Shown here in pieces: positions 48,001-59,244 of a stretch of DNA of 64,000 nt. Source of the DNA: Physcia stellaris (Eukaryota > Ascomycota > Lecanoromycetes > Caliciales > Physciaceae); NCBI GenBank assembly GCA_018902385.1, contig JABSSW010000002.1:930001-994000 (forward strand). Reading direction: 5' to 3'. The notes under the pieces are model-generated. The model was not told the DNA's origin and made no database searches. It saw only the letters and a list, made by a program, of their open reading frames with translations. Within the stretch, counting starts at the first letter, position 1, and every line of letters starts with the position of its first letter. The position numbers were made by a program, and so were the translations under genes.

Positions 48001-48115
48001 CGACGTCGACGAAATGATAAAAAAAATGCACGACGTCGACGAAATGATGAGAAAAATGCATAACGTCGACGAAATAATGAAAAAAATGCATGACGACGAC
48101 GAATACGTCGTTTAA
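48001..48115 (+). repeat. 30-bp tandem repeat, three full copies plus a part
   Basis: Units at 48,001, 48,031 and 48,061 share CGACGTCGACGAAAT and AAAAATGCA with few changes, and a partial unit follows. Read in frame, the unit is ten residues long (VDEMIKKMHD-like). It keeps the CG-rich core while its surroundings are A/T runs. Confidence 0.85.
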
Positions 48116-49599
48116 ATTCAAAAAAAAAAAAAAAAAAATTTTGACGACGAATAATACGTTTATTCATTCGATTTATGATTTTCATGACGTTTTGATGCAT
48201 GTCGATTTTCATGATTTTTTTTTGCATTTTCAAACATGTTTGCATCATGTTTTGTGTATTCAAAATTTTTTTTTTTGATTTTTATTTGTTGTGTTTGTTG
48301 TAAAGATTTCTTCAAAAAAATCATTATCGAATTTTGAATTTTCGTTCATCATTTGTATAATTTGAAAAACGATTTTGTAAACGTTATATCAATTTTTTCT
48401 TGTTGAATAATTTTGATTCATTTGAATTGTTGTTTCTGTGTCATGTTATAATAATCGTTGTTATCGTCAACTCAACATCAAATTTTTTTTATTATTAAAT
48501 TCAAATTTCGAATTGATGCAACGTTCATTTATGCACATTCAACGATTCATCAAATTTTTGTTGAGTTTGTTCATCGTTTCGAATTCGATTTTTCGAGTTT
48601 TCGTTTGTTCAAACAATTGATTCGTATATGTAAAACGTTGTTTGAATCGTGATGTAATGATAACATTTTTTTCGATCGAATTATTTGAAAACGACTCACG
48701 TGTTCGTTTTTTTTTGTTTTTTTTGCTGTTTTAACAAATTGTTTATCGACGACGACGACGATGTTGAAAATAATAACGAAATTTGATTTTCATTTTTTGT
48801 TTTTTGCAATGATAAATTCGATCAATGAATTTCATTCGATTTGTAATAATTTTTTCATCGTTTTTCGTTTTTGAATAGCTTTATTATGTTTGATTTTAAC
48901 GATCGCAAAAATGATAATAATGTTTCATTTTAAATTTTTATCGTTTTTTTGCGTTATAATTTTCTCGAATTGATTTTCGAAATTTAGAATTTTGAAATCA
49001 TTGAGAAAACGTTCGTCGAAATTATTTTTTCAAACGTGTTTTTTATCGATTCGATAATTGACGTTGACGATGATTAAAAAATTGTTTTGAATTTTTTCAA
49101 TCGTCAATTTTTTCAAATTTGATGTGAATATATTATCGTTGTTATTTCGATCGATTGTCAATTCGTTCAAATAACGACGTTTGATTTTTTTTTCGTCAAA
49201 TTGAATCATTTTTATTTTTCATGTTTTTTTTTTTCGTTTTTTTTTTGAATTTCTTTTTTTGTCATCGTTCAACGATTTTTGCTTGACGTTCATTTTCAAA
49301 TCGTCATTGTTTTCGAATTTTTTTAATCGTCGCAATATTGTTCGAATCGCGTTTAATGATTTCAACATTTGCGACGATTTCGAACGTGTTTTCGACGACG
49401 AAAAAAAAAAAAAATTTCGTAAACGATCGATTGTTACGAACAAAAAATTGAACAAAAAAAAATTGAACGAAAAAAATTGAACAAATGTTTGAACAACACG
49501 CGTACGTTTTGACGATTGTTTGACACGAATGAAAATTCGAAAAAAAAAAACATCGAAATTTTTTTTGAAAAATCATTTTGATTGCGACGATGAAAAATC

Positions 49600-49787
49600 A
49601 TAATCGAAAATATCAAAAATATGTTAAACGAAATATACAAAAACGTTATTGCATCGAATTGAATATCAACGAGATGTGAAACACAAAAATTGATTTTTTC
49701 AAAAGATGCATCGAAATCTGATGCGAGAGACGAAAAAGTAAATTTTTTTTTGTCAAAAGATTTCAATGCATTGTGCATACGCCAAAT
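49600..49787 (-). repeat. Right terminal inverted repeat of the AT-rich island
   Basis: This is the reverse-complement partner of 41,955-42,140. Just outside it normal composition resumes (from about 49,800). Confidence 0.8.
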
Positions 49788-50659
49788 ATGTTGTTTGTTG
49801 ATTAACAAGCGATCACTGCATCTGCCGGCCTTACAGCAGCCAAGTCGTCAACGTCATGCTAGCACTAGCATCTCCTTCAACGCATTCAACACAGACGCGA
49901 CATGACCACACGTTACAGGATACCTCTTGTGTGGTGAACTACTGCCTCGACGGCACGCTATGCCAACGATTTACACCTTTGGACCTGCCTCACCAGTTAC
50001 GATTCTCCAGGCTCACCCTTGTCAAACCTCCTGTCACATACCACGGCTTCTCGTCAACGCCTTGACCCAACAATACCATGGGTCTCCAAATCATGTAAAA
50101 TGCGCTATGATTTCTTATGTCAGGCGCAGAGCTGCTGTGATTTACCTGCACTGTTACATCTGTGGCTAGGTCGTCTGTTGGGACTGTCTACCGCACGACT
50201 CCATAGTCTACAGCTGCTTTTGGGTCTCACAGCTTGTTGGGAACCGTGTCTATCATGCTAGATCCAGCATCCGTGAGACGAAAGTGCCACGTATGATTCT
50301 CCTAAAATTTACTGGTCACGGCGTTTTCGTGTGGTTGACTGCATAAGTTTTCTGCAGTGCGCCCGATTTACGCCGATCACTGCGTCGCGGTGTTTGATTG
50401 GCTCATTAGATGGTGCGATCCCCTCTCTTGAGAAACCACTCGCTAAATGCAGGCGGGCTATGAGCCTACATATTGACATCGCTGGCCACGCTGCTTCTTC
50501 ATCTAGTCAAGTCAGTAAATTTCTCTCTCGCCTCAACCACAAAGCACCAGTTTCCGATCGAATCTACAAGTCATTACACCTGGGTTAGCCCATTCAGTAA
50601 CTTCTGCTGTTCTTGAAGGCAATGTCACTGATAGGTATCATATCAGAGCCGCATTCAAT
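49788..50659. other. Intergenic stretch, no supported gene
   Basis: Normal composition returns. Only short overlapping open frames are present and none is recognised. Confidence 0.45.
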
Positions 50660-50977
50660 ATGCCATACTGCAATGCTTCAGGCTGCAGAGAATTCGTCGC
50701 TGATGACGCTGCTCAGGAACGACACGACGAGATATTTCCTAACAACTGTGGAGTCTGCGGGTGTTTCAATGGCTCATGGCGGAATCACATTCTTAAACGC
50801 AAGCATCGTACCTGCGGGTTTGGTGATTGCACGGGCAAAAACATCACCTTCGGGTCTGATGCCGCTGTCCGCCGTCATTGGAACGACTATCATCGAAATG
50901 GCGATGCTATGATACTCGTGGACAGGCATGGGCAAAACCTCGACAGCGGATATGAAAGCGATGGAGCGGGTTGGTAG
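50660..50977 (+). CDS. Small C2H2-like zinc-finger protein
   Basis: 105 aa from the ATG at 50,660. Cys/His spacing suggests two or three degenerate fingers: CNASGCREF..RHDEIF, then NCGVCGCF..HILKRKH, then CGFGDCTGKNITF..RRHWNDYH. This is the pattern of small fungal C2H2 or U1-like proteins, probably nucleic-acid binding. A short tail (SGYESDGAGW) follows. No splice signals are needed. It sits 870 bp from the AT island. Alternatives are the 3' exon of a longer gene or a remnant of a larger C2H2 protein. Confidence 0.55.
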   Translation: MPYCNASGCREFVADDAAQERHDEIFPNNCGVCGCFNGSWRNHILKRKHRTCGFGDCTGKNITFGSDAAVRRHWNDYHRNGDAMILVDRHGQNLDSGYESDGAGW

Positions 50978-51972
50978 AGCGTTCTCCATTCACGTGTGGG
51001 GACAACACAGCCACACAGGAATTGTTCGAGTCTCCAAAGTTCGACCCGTTGGCCAGTTAGCGTTCGATGGCAATTTAGTCAATGGAGCGTTCGGGTTGCT
51101 TCCGATTCATCACTATTCAGCGACGTACTTCTTCTATTTGTTTCGGTTTTGCTTGATTCATTAGCTTCGACGGTAACTCTACAGCCCTATGGTCTCCGCT
51201 GAGTTTAGGATGAGGTTTCCTGTTGCAGGATTTGTGACCTGCATCTCAGGACTGTGCTTAATAATGAACAAAGTGCCGTATGAGCAAGGTTTCTTCTACA
51301 TACATCTCCTTTCCGACGCGATTCCGCCCATCTTATTGATATCCAGTATGCTCTCATCGATACCCGAAATTCGCATGTGAGGGAAGAATGATGGAAATTC
51401 TCCCTTCTAATCATACAGGCGGTAAAGGTCCACTATCCAACTGGTGGGTCAGCCACCCAATGATAGGTACATTACCTCCTTTCTCATACAGAGCCCAGCT
51501 GTTGCAACGTTGATTGCTTCTCCTGCTCGATCGGCTAGCCCCATTGCGAATTCGAACCGTTTTCAGAAGCAGATGGGCTGGGGAGGATGTGCAGAACGTG
51601 TAGCATCTATTAATAGACCGATGAGCCAGAAGATACGCTAAGACTGATTAGGAGGCTTGGCACGTTGCAAGCCCAGGACATAAACCACTCCCAAGGTACC
51701 TCCAAAGCATGAATCACGCGATAATGAGGCAATGATGCAACCATGACAATCCCACACAGTGTCGGCGATAAGAGGACCTGTCCAGCACAGTTCCATCGCA
51801 TGGTGTCTTTTGCATTAGCGCCTTTCGTACCGGCGCGACAGATACGATCTTGCCAAGCCTGTCACTATGCGGAACTGGCCGTCAATAGCCGTCTCTCTTG
51901 CACTCCATTATTCCACTATATATTTCCAGTCCACGATCTGAGCCTGATTAATATTCTCTGATACTAACGATT
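50978..51972. other. Intergenic stretch, no supported gene
   Basis: Only short frames are present. One hydrophobic 63-codon frame at 51,189 (GFVTCISGLCLIMN) is unsupported. Confidence 0.45.
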
Positions 51973-53279
51973 ATGGCGCTTCACCTGCTCAAACGCCTTC
52001 AGGGCGTAGCTGAGATGACACTCTTTGTGTTAGTCGCTTTTTACGGTATCCTCTCTCGATTAATGACTATCGCTTGCGCTGGATCAAGGACTGTGGTACA
52101 CTAATACTAATATCTATAGGTGTCTTCCGTATTGCTGTCGACATCTTGATCTTCAGACTGAGTCCCAGTGAGATCAATACACCCGACAAGTTCAGCGCGA
52201 AAGTATTCAGCAAGGTGTGGCCGATCGTGAGTATGTAGCCCTCATTACCAATCTCCACCCTTGCAAAATTCCCCAGCTTGTGGGATTGATCATTAACGAA
52301 CGAGATGTAGGCCCTATTACGTACAAGAGAGAGCTAGAGACCGATGTCCCAAAGCTTGTCGCCAGCGCCAGTGGTGTTGTAGTGGAAATTGGTCCTGGTA
52401 ATGGGAACCAACTTGGTCGCTATGATAAGAAAAAGGTCACCAAGGTGAGTCTATTTCCCCTTTGTATGGATCCGTGCTCCTCTTCGTCCCCTCTGCTCGC
52501 TGCGCCTGCATTGGTGGCAATCATTCGCTGTCTTCTCTATGCACCCCAATCTGTCAGGGTCTATGAACCCTTGTTACCGAGAAGTCACTGTCAACTTATA
52601 ATTGACATCGATAATTTTTTCTAGATCTACGGCATCGAGCCTACAACCGAGCTTCACTCCGCCCTGTCTGCCAAAATCAGGGCCCACGGCTTTCAAGAAA
52701 TATATACCATCGTACCCTGCGGAATTGAAGACACAGATACTTTACGTTCCTTCGGCCTCACTAAGGGAAGCATCGACACAGTACTAAGTGTGCAGGTGCT
52801 TTGTGGCGTTCCGCAGCCGAAAGAGATGATCGGGCGGCTTTACGCTCTGCTCAAGCCTGGAGGGAGAATGGTCGTGTATGAGCATGTGAGAGCAGTAGAC
52901 AGTATCAGCCGTAAAGTTCAGGGTAAGTCCGTCTTGTTGATTTTCTCACTGCTGGGCTTGCTCTGTGGATTTCCGTTTATCAGAAGAGGGTGGCGACTCT
53001 AAATGTCTTTCCCAAAGCTCGTCATTTGGAGCTGTTGAAGCAGAATCTGCGCAGAGTAGAGGGCACAGGCCGTGATAATAGTCTGGCTGACACGGTGCAG
53101 ATACTTTTCAAACCATCTGGCCCCACCTCATGGGTGGCTGCCAGCTTATTCGCCCGACCGGTGATTGGCTTCTTCAGGCCGGTATGTGGGATACCGTCGA
53201 TTTGAAGCTACCGGAGCAGGACGATCCTTGGCGCTCTATTCCGCATGTTTATGGTACGCTGACTAAACCCAAACGGTGA
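51973..53279 (+). CDS. Class I SAM-dependent methyltransferase (METTL7-like), five exons
   Basis: Exons: 51,973-52,045, 52,120-52,230, 52,311-52,444, 52,625-52,922 and 53,101-53,279. Phases are consistent, giving 264 aa. An N-terminal hydrophobic stretch (MTLFVLVAFYG) probably anchors it to a membrane or lipid droplet. Methyltransferase motifs are motif I VVEIGPGNGNQLGRY, an acidic loop after YGIEPTTELH, then the conserved DTVLSVQVLCGVPQP and LLKPGGRMVVYEHV. The C-terminus (WPHLMGGCQL, RPTGDWLLQAGMWD) matches the METTL7-type family end. The reaction is methyl transfer from S-adenosylmethionine to an unknown small molecule, possibly a thiol or lipid. Introns 3 and 4 are about 180 bp, longer than usual here. 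The intron 2 donor (GTATGT at 52,231) was preferred over GTGAGT at 52,227 because only it keeps phase. Confidence 0.87.
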
Positions 53280-54837
53280 GCATTTTGCTGGAATTGAATC
53301 AGACAGAAAGTCTGGGAAGTAAAAGCATTGCGGAAAAAGATTACGGCAGCATTCCGGGAGGTGCAGTGCACGCGATGGTTTCATTAAATAGTTGATATAG
53401 TACTTTGAGTATAGATGTGTGCTGAAACTTCCTCGATGACTTGCAAGCGCGCACGAATGAGACTAAAGGGGTATATGAAGTATCGAGATCTGACTGTAAG
53501 CTTTGTTATGGTCAAATAATAGAGAATTATAACGAAGACTTAGGAGAGAGAAATTTCGAAATGACCTTCTGAATTTGAAACGTCGATTATCAAGTATCCA
53601 GCTCATCATCAAGCTTGCGATTGATACACCCGGGGGAGATATTGGCAACGCACGAGCAACCACAGTATGGTAAGAAAATTCGCTTCCTACTAATAAGATA
53701 TATCGGATATTGACTGCGTGAGGGGCGAAGCATACATTGAAAGAAGAGCAGCAGAGACAACAAGCGGTACTCCAATATCCCGCAACGACAGAAGTGGCCC
53801 GACCGAAAGCCTCATTCAGATTCTGGAAATTTGCCGTGACTCTCTACTTCATCCCTAACAATCTCTTCGTCAAGTAGAAATGACCTCGCGCGAGTAATCG
53901 AGATGGCGACAAGATTTACCTCCGAGTCCGCCGGGGCACCCTGGCGCACGCAACTGATAGGATCTGAAGATATGCTTGCAATGTCCCGCTAGAATGGAGC
54001 TGATGGGCGGACGCAAGGTTCTGCTCCGTGCGCGAAGGTGGGAATCTGAACGCCGATCCATTCTACGGCAGCCAGAAGGAGCCGGCCACGGGTCCCTTGG
54101 TACATATGACATCTAGGTGATATAAAACCGAATCTTCATGAAACTCAAGGTAGCACCATCTCTTGTATCCAAAGCTCGACGGCAAGGGATGCATTTCCTG
54201 CGCTCCGAGGAATGGAGGTCGTGACTGACCAAATTGGCCTCGTTCCCAACCATGGACTTGGTCATTTCTGGTATCGTGAAGCTGAAGGGGTGTCTACAGC
54301 CATTTTGGTGTGGCTGCAGAGTAGCGGGTCTTTGACCAGGACAGTGATCTCTTGGAATAGAAACTTTGAATCGTATATAATTAGCTGTACGTCAAGTCAG
54401 CAGCCCAAACTCCAGCACAACCTCCAGGTACTGTCGTGGATCAGACGCTCCGAAGAGTAGCGCGTAGCAGGTGCTCGAGCGTTGAAGATCCATGCGCTAT
54501 GAAAATCTGTCGTAGTACCTACGGATCTACGCAGCTACATTGATGGTTCCCAGGATCATACCCCCTAAAGTAGATGCTTCCATGCGGACGAATTTTTCCA
54601 TGTTTCTGAAGTCCGCACTGGTGGTGACTGAAGCCAGAGTCCTGCTTTGGAAACGAATTGAGCTCCGGCTTGATATCTGTGCGCTGGAGCGGATCGAATT
54701 GCGCCTGTGTCGTCTAAACGCATCTTCCAGAGTCGCTGTGAGCTTCATCCGCGACGACTTAAAAACGTGAAATCGCTAATCTGAGACCCTCCGCACCCGT
54801 CCAACCTGTCAGCTCCAGTCCCAGAGCCTAGCCTAGG
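53280..54837. other. Intergenic stretch, no supported gene
   Basis: Contains only short open frames on both strands and no recognised domain. Confidence 0.45.
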
Positions 54838-55353
54838 ATGTCTTCAAGGAACTACCTAGCACTCCTGACGATTCTGGGGATTCAGCTCACCGCAGCCCTA
54901 TCACTACACATCCCCATCCACAGAACATCGAATCACACCCTCCACAACCTCCTCCCATCATCTGCTGCCACCCGCCCTCACCTCATCTTCAACGAGGACT
55001 GGCGGGTCGAATGCTTCGACCACCGCGTCCTGCCCATATATCTCGCCATCTGCGAACCAAGTCTCCGCGAGCTGGCGTCCCGACCAGACGTCGACGCGCA
55101 ACACACCTACGGCGGCCCCAAACAGCAACGCATTCCGATCGTTCAGGGACCGTGTACCATCAATCTTTATGGACAGGACTATGGAGGCATCACGGTCATC
55201 ACTTATCGCGAGGTTATACGCAATGTGCGACTGATTCTGCAGGCGTGTGAGGAGAGGAGGTTGGGTGGTCGGGGCTATCTTGGGCTTGATTGGTGGATTG
55301 AAGTCTTCGGGGCGCTCCGGGGCGCTGGTACGGTTCAGGGACTTGAGATGTAG
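54838..55353 (+). CDS. Small secreted protein of unknown function
   Basis: Single exon, 171 aa, ATG at 54,838. The signal peptide is likely (YLALLTILGIQLTAALS). The mature chain has four Cys (in VECFD, AICEP, GPCTI and QACEE), which could form two disulfides, plus a Tyr/Gly turn (LYGQDYGGITVITY) and a C-terminal GYLGLDWWIEVFGAL. A 158-codon frame on the other strand over the same DNA lacks a signal peptide and is a shadow. Size, secretion and Cys count fit the loose class of fungal small secreted proteins, but no named family is recognised. Confidence 0.72.
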   Translation: MSSRNYLALLTILGIQLTAALSLHIPIHRTSNHTLHNLLPSSAATRPHLIFNEDWRVECFDHRVLPIYLAICEPSLRELASRPDVDAQHTYGGPKQQRIPIVQGPCTINLYGQDYGGITVITYREVIRNVRLILQACEERRLGGRGYLGLDWWIEVFGALRGAGTVQGLEM

Positions 55354-56004
55354 GACGATGGTCTTTGGAGGCGAGGTCAAGGGGGAAGTGGAATCGTGTT
55401 GGCTGTTGATGACATCGATGGTCCTGTTAGACAATGATTGAAATGATGTTCTGCATTGGAACCTTCTAGGTATCGGCAGCGTTAGGGGACTTGGGGCGGG
55501 CCGGAACTTCTTGAACCAATGGTTTCATTCTCGAAGCGTGTACACATTGGAAGCCTTTATTTGCAGCATCGGAGAGAGCCTCTCGAACATTGATGAACTT
55601 TGCCGGTACCACGGACCTTCTCATGTCTATCATTTGAACGTCAGTAGTTTCATGGCAGCGTAGCAGGTTAGTGGGAAGCAGATGGATCTTGGAAATGCTT
55701 TGGGGAACTTCTGAACAGTTGAATGGGCCGACACCCTCGGACGACCTTCGAGTATTCGGAGAGAATACTGAAAATAGTTGCCAAACCCCAAGCAAATATA
55801 TACAGGAACAGTCACCCCAGAAGAACAAGATTCGCTCACAAACACCGGGTACGCCGATTCCCACTGTTGTTACATTCATGTAAGTCATACATCGAGAAGT
55901 GGCCTCGGCATCGCAGCGCTTATATTCAGCGCTGTCGGACGTGGCTCTTTCTTAGAATCGTTTGTCGTGGCATAACCTCGAAAGGGATCCCTTTCCGTCA
56001 GATG
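55354..56004. other. Intergenic stretch between convergent genes
   Basis: Nothing recognisable; short frames only. Confidence 0.45.
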
Positions 56005-57316
56005 CTAGCGTACGATAGGATGCCCCGACTCAGCCCAGGCATGATTTTGACTGTTTTGATTGGGTGGAAGTGCGGCTTCTAGATCCTCGTCATCAGAAGA
56101 CTCCTTTTGTACCGTAAACGTCACTGCCTTGTGGATCTCCAACGGGTTGGCAGTCCGGTTATGGTACGTTATGATATGTTCCTGGCTCTGGGTTGGCGCC
56201 AGGCCATCCTTGTCAGTCATCGTGCTTCCCAGGCGGTTGAAGGGCTTCATGGGGTACTCTTTGCCTCCATTTGCATCCATTCTGGACCCCCCGTTAGAAC
56301 GGTTCGCTGAGCTCTTAGTAGTATAGCCCCATCTTGCTAGTGCTGGGAATGCGTCACGCAGGATGGAGTATATGGCTGGAAGGTTGGTAACATAGACAGA
56401 GACGGAGGCTTCGCGGAAGAACCAGTTCAGGTACTCGTACGAGATAAGAGGCGGATAGAGACCGTAGACCTTACAAAGGACAGCGGCAGCGATCACGAAT
56501 GTTCCCATACCAAATATTCCGAGAAGTATGAGCTTTTGCTGCATTGGCACCTTGGTTCGGAATAGAAGTGGCAGTCCGACAACGAGAAGAGATATGTCCG
56601 CGGAAACGTTGAAGCAACCTTCAACGATGGCATAGTTATGGTACGACCAGCATTGCTCTGTCCTTAGTCAGTATGAAAGACAGCAAGCATAGGAATAGGT
56701 GCCCACCGTGTATTGGAGGAACAGACCAGTAGCCCCAGAATGGGCGACATGCGGAGAAGTACGCAATTTCAACGGCGACGAACCCGAGGACAATGTATAT
56801 TCCCACGGCATTGACAAGCTTCAGTTGTTTCAGACCTTGCCTTTCAAATCATTAGCAGGCGCTGGAAGTAACCGGAGCACTGAGTCCTACGTCAGCCGCC
56901 GATAGATGACCAACATGCAGATTTTGCATGACCAGATGGTAAGGACCATCGTAGACTCCGAGACAAGCACCCATTTGCTTCCTGCCACCCTTGTCTTATG
57001 CGATTCTGGAGTCAAATTGTCTATGTCCTCCTGCGTCATAAAATTTGATCCTCCACCAAATATTACCTCGTTGCACGAGACATATAGCAGCGTGTACCAG
57101 AGGATCGCTTGCAGCATGACCCAATCGTCAAGCTGCAATCTTCGAGCACCCATCTTGCGCAGGCGTGAGCCACTATGATCGTCATTCGGGTTAGAGTGGG
57201 CCACAAAGCCGGTAGCGATCTACTCACAGCCGAAGAGCAATGAAAGTTATACCAACTGAGTACAGCGCTGTTGTCTCTACCCTGAAAGTATGATTGAAGC
57301 TGGCGTCTGTCGACAT
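56005..57316 (-). CDS. Rhodopsin-like fungal 7-TM integral membrane protein, four exons
   Basis: Exons: 57,316-57,228, 57,172-56,891, 56,840-56,707 and 56,657-56,005. Introns are 55, 50 and 49 bp, phases are consistent, and the protein is 385 aa. It has the hallmark layout of the fungal rhodopsin-like (PTH11-related) family: first helix ALYSVGITFIALRL, then GARRLQLDDWVML, WSCKICMLVIYRRLT, IAYFSACRPFWGYW, the Cys-containing loop EQCWSYHNYAIVEGCFN, ADISLLVVGLPLLF, and ILLGIFGMGTFVIAAAVL. The cytoplasmic tail of about 120 residues is polar and acidic. There is no CFEM domain in front, so this is the plain form. Such proteins are thought to be plasma-membrane sensors; no ligand can be inferred. 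It lacks a retinal Lys signature and is not an opsin. Confidence 0.9.
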
Positions 57317-59244
57317 CTTTGGATATGATATAAGAAGCACAAATGCAACCCTTCAAGGCGGGACGTGCTGCGATGGCGTGGATAGGGAAAGGAAACACAT
57401 GCAGAAATCTAGTTTTCCATGCACGCTGGTAATGTTAATCTGTTGGTCATAAGCAGCAATTGAAGCTGTGAAAGAAAGAAGGATTATGAAGAAAGCGGAG
57501 TGCTGTCAGGTCAGTCCATGAACAATGGCCCAAGTTCGGACGTATGGTTGGCATGTGGTCTTTAGTATGTCAAAAGTCGCTCTCGAAGGTCAAATTCTCT
57601 GTCGTGCCGCGGTCTTCCTCTGGGCGTTCATTTCAGGGGAGACCATGACGAAGATCTGAGCGCATGGGGAACCCTTGATTGGAGGAAACAGCAAGACTTT
57701 CGGGCTAGAAGATCACTACTGGCTAGTGTCAGGTCCCGAGAGACTGGGTGCTGGTAGCTTTAACTAGATAGCGTCCGCTAGATAAGATGAGGTCTGGCCT
57801 GGTCTCGCTTTCCGTCAATTTTGACTGTCCCGGAGAGTGACGGGTCAAAGTCTGACTCTCAGGAGGTTGATCGCTTCGAGGGGAGTCTGGAAGATGTCCT
57901 TCAATATCAATGTTTGAGATGAGTCTACCAGCTTGCTCTTGTTGCGCTCAACAATCATAATGAACTTTGTGGGGTTCAATCGAGCCTTCGATAACGTATG
58001 GGGTTGGGCCCCTTGGTGGCTGACATGGAGGCTCAAGGAATCAAGGATTTTCAATACTTATGCGGGTGTATGCAGCCACGATCCTTCGGATGTTGTGCAT
58101 GAGATCCTTGAGTACGTAGCTACATATGAGTGACCCAAGGCCGGAAGAAGCTCTCCTCCTGATGTGCTTATTGTGAGTGATCATTGCTGTCGAAAATTTA
58201 CATAGTTTACGAGGGCATGATATACTCGTGGAACGGAGTCGTGATGCGACCGTGAATCGTGATCAACCATGAGGGCCGCAAGATCAGCTCCCCGGTCCGT
58301 ATCCGAGAACGGCTACCATCAGACCGCGGGCTTCCAGGGAAGGTAGAGACAGAAAAGTTCGCTAGAGTTTTCGAACTTTTCGTCTCAAGTGGTTCAGATG
58401 AAAACTCGACAACTGGCTTTTCTGCTCTGTCATTCCAAGATTTAGGTTGGCTTTGCGCAATAACAACGGTATTCGTGAGTGATGAAGAACGATGGCCAGC
58501 ACTTACCACTCTTTGGGCCCATTGCTGTTGGCGAAGAGTTGAGTTTTGACGATTCCTTGTACAACCGGCACTTTTGGCTTAGCTGTGGGCTAGCATTCAC
58601 TTAGCGGCTGCTCCGGCTGTCCTAGCCTTGCTCTCAGATTTAGCCTAAACTAGCCTGGACTTACCTCCTCGAGGCTTGAAGCGATCCGCCATCCGCTCCG
58701 CAACAAGGGCATCTTGAGGCCCAGATTGTAATAAGCGACTTTGTCAGTCGGATAAGAAGTTGAGGCACATGGAGTAGGACGTGTTCGAGGAGCCATCTTT
58801 GTTACATACTCGATGGACGCAAAGAGGTTCAGGAAAGATCGCTATGAGAATTCAGCAATGGTTACTCGAACCAAGGGGGTGGGCATTGGGACTTAACTCA
58901 CGATAAAGCATGGCTACTCATGCACTACTGTTCGTGCTGCGTGCATCAATGATATCTCCCGCTAGCTCTAGCTGCCTCTTACCGAAGGCGGGTCCCCGGC
59001 TTAGCCTGTGAGCATGTCGCCTGCAATTGGTGCACCTCAGCGAGCAGCCATGTGGGGATTGCGAGCTTGGACTGGTGGACGTCTGATCAACATGAACCAC
59101 AACCGCGGACCTCTTAGTTGTTCAGTTCAGTGACTGGGTTAATCTCCACAATTGCTGGTTCGCGAAGCCTCTCCTTTCCTCCAGCGTTTTGAAATTTCTT
59201 CCTGCGTCAATCCCCACCAACAACAGCACACCAATTCGTCCACC
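57317..59244. other. Long divergent intergenic region
   Basis: Lies between the starts of the 7-TM gene and the second permease. Short frames at 57,933-58,133 (+) and 58,207-58,549 (both strands) are not recognised. It probably holds both promoters. Confidence 0.45.

Larger units (their letters stand above)
41955..49787. mobile_element. Fossil 7.8-kb AT-rich element bounded by long inverted repeats
   Basis: The island starts with ATTTGGCGTGTGCACAATGC and ends with the near-perfect reverse complement, and both points coincide with the composition change. This suggests one inserted unit, or a nested set, with terminal inverted repeats of roughly 190 bp. Inside are only decayed frames. One on the minus strand (44,662-44,123) has a C2H2-like phrase (KFHQHICDHYVKKSK) that I loosely associate with Gag-side regions of fungal retroelement polyproteins. 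Other blocks (46,440-46,910) are unrecognised. No reverse transcriptase or transposase could be named, so the superfamily is open. No target-site duplication was found by eye. It is heavily broken and probably old. Confidence 0.65.

Noticed and set aside
54958-55434. 158-codon open frame on the minus strand
   Set aside because: It overlaps the secreted-protein gene, lacks a signal peptide or known domain, and looks like a shadow.
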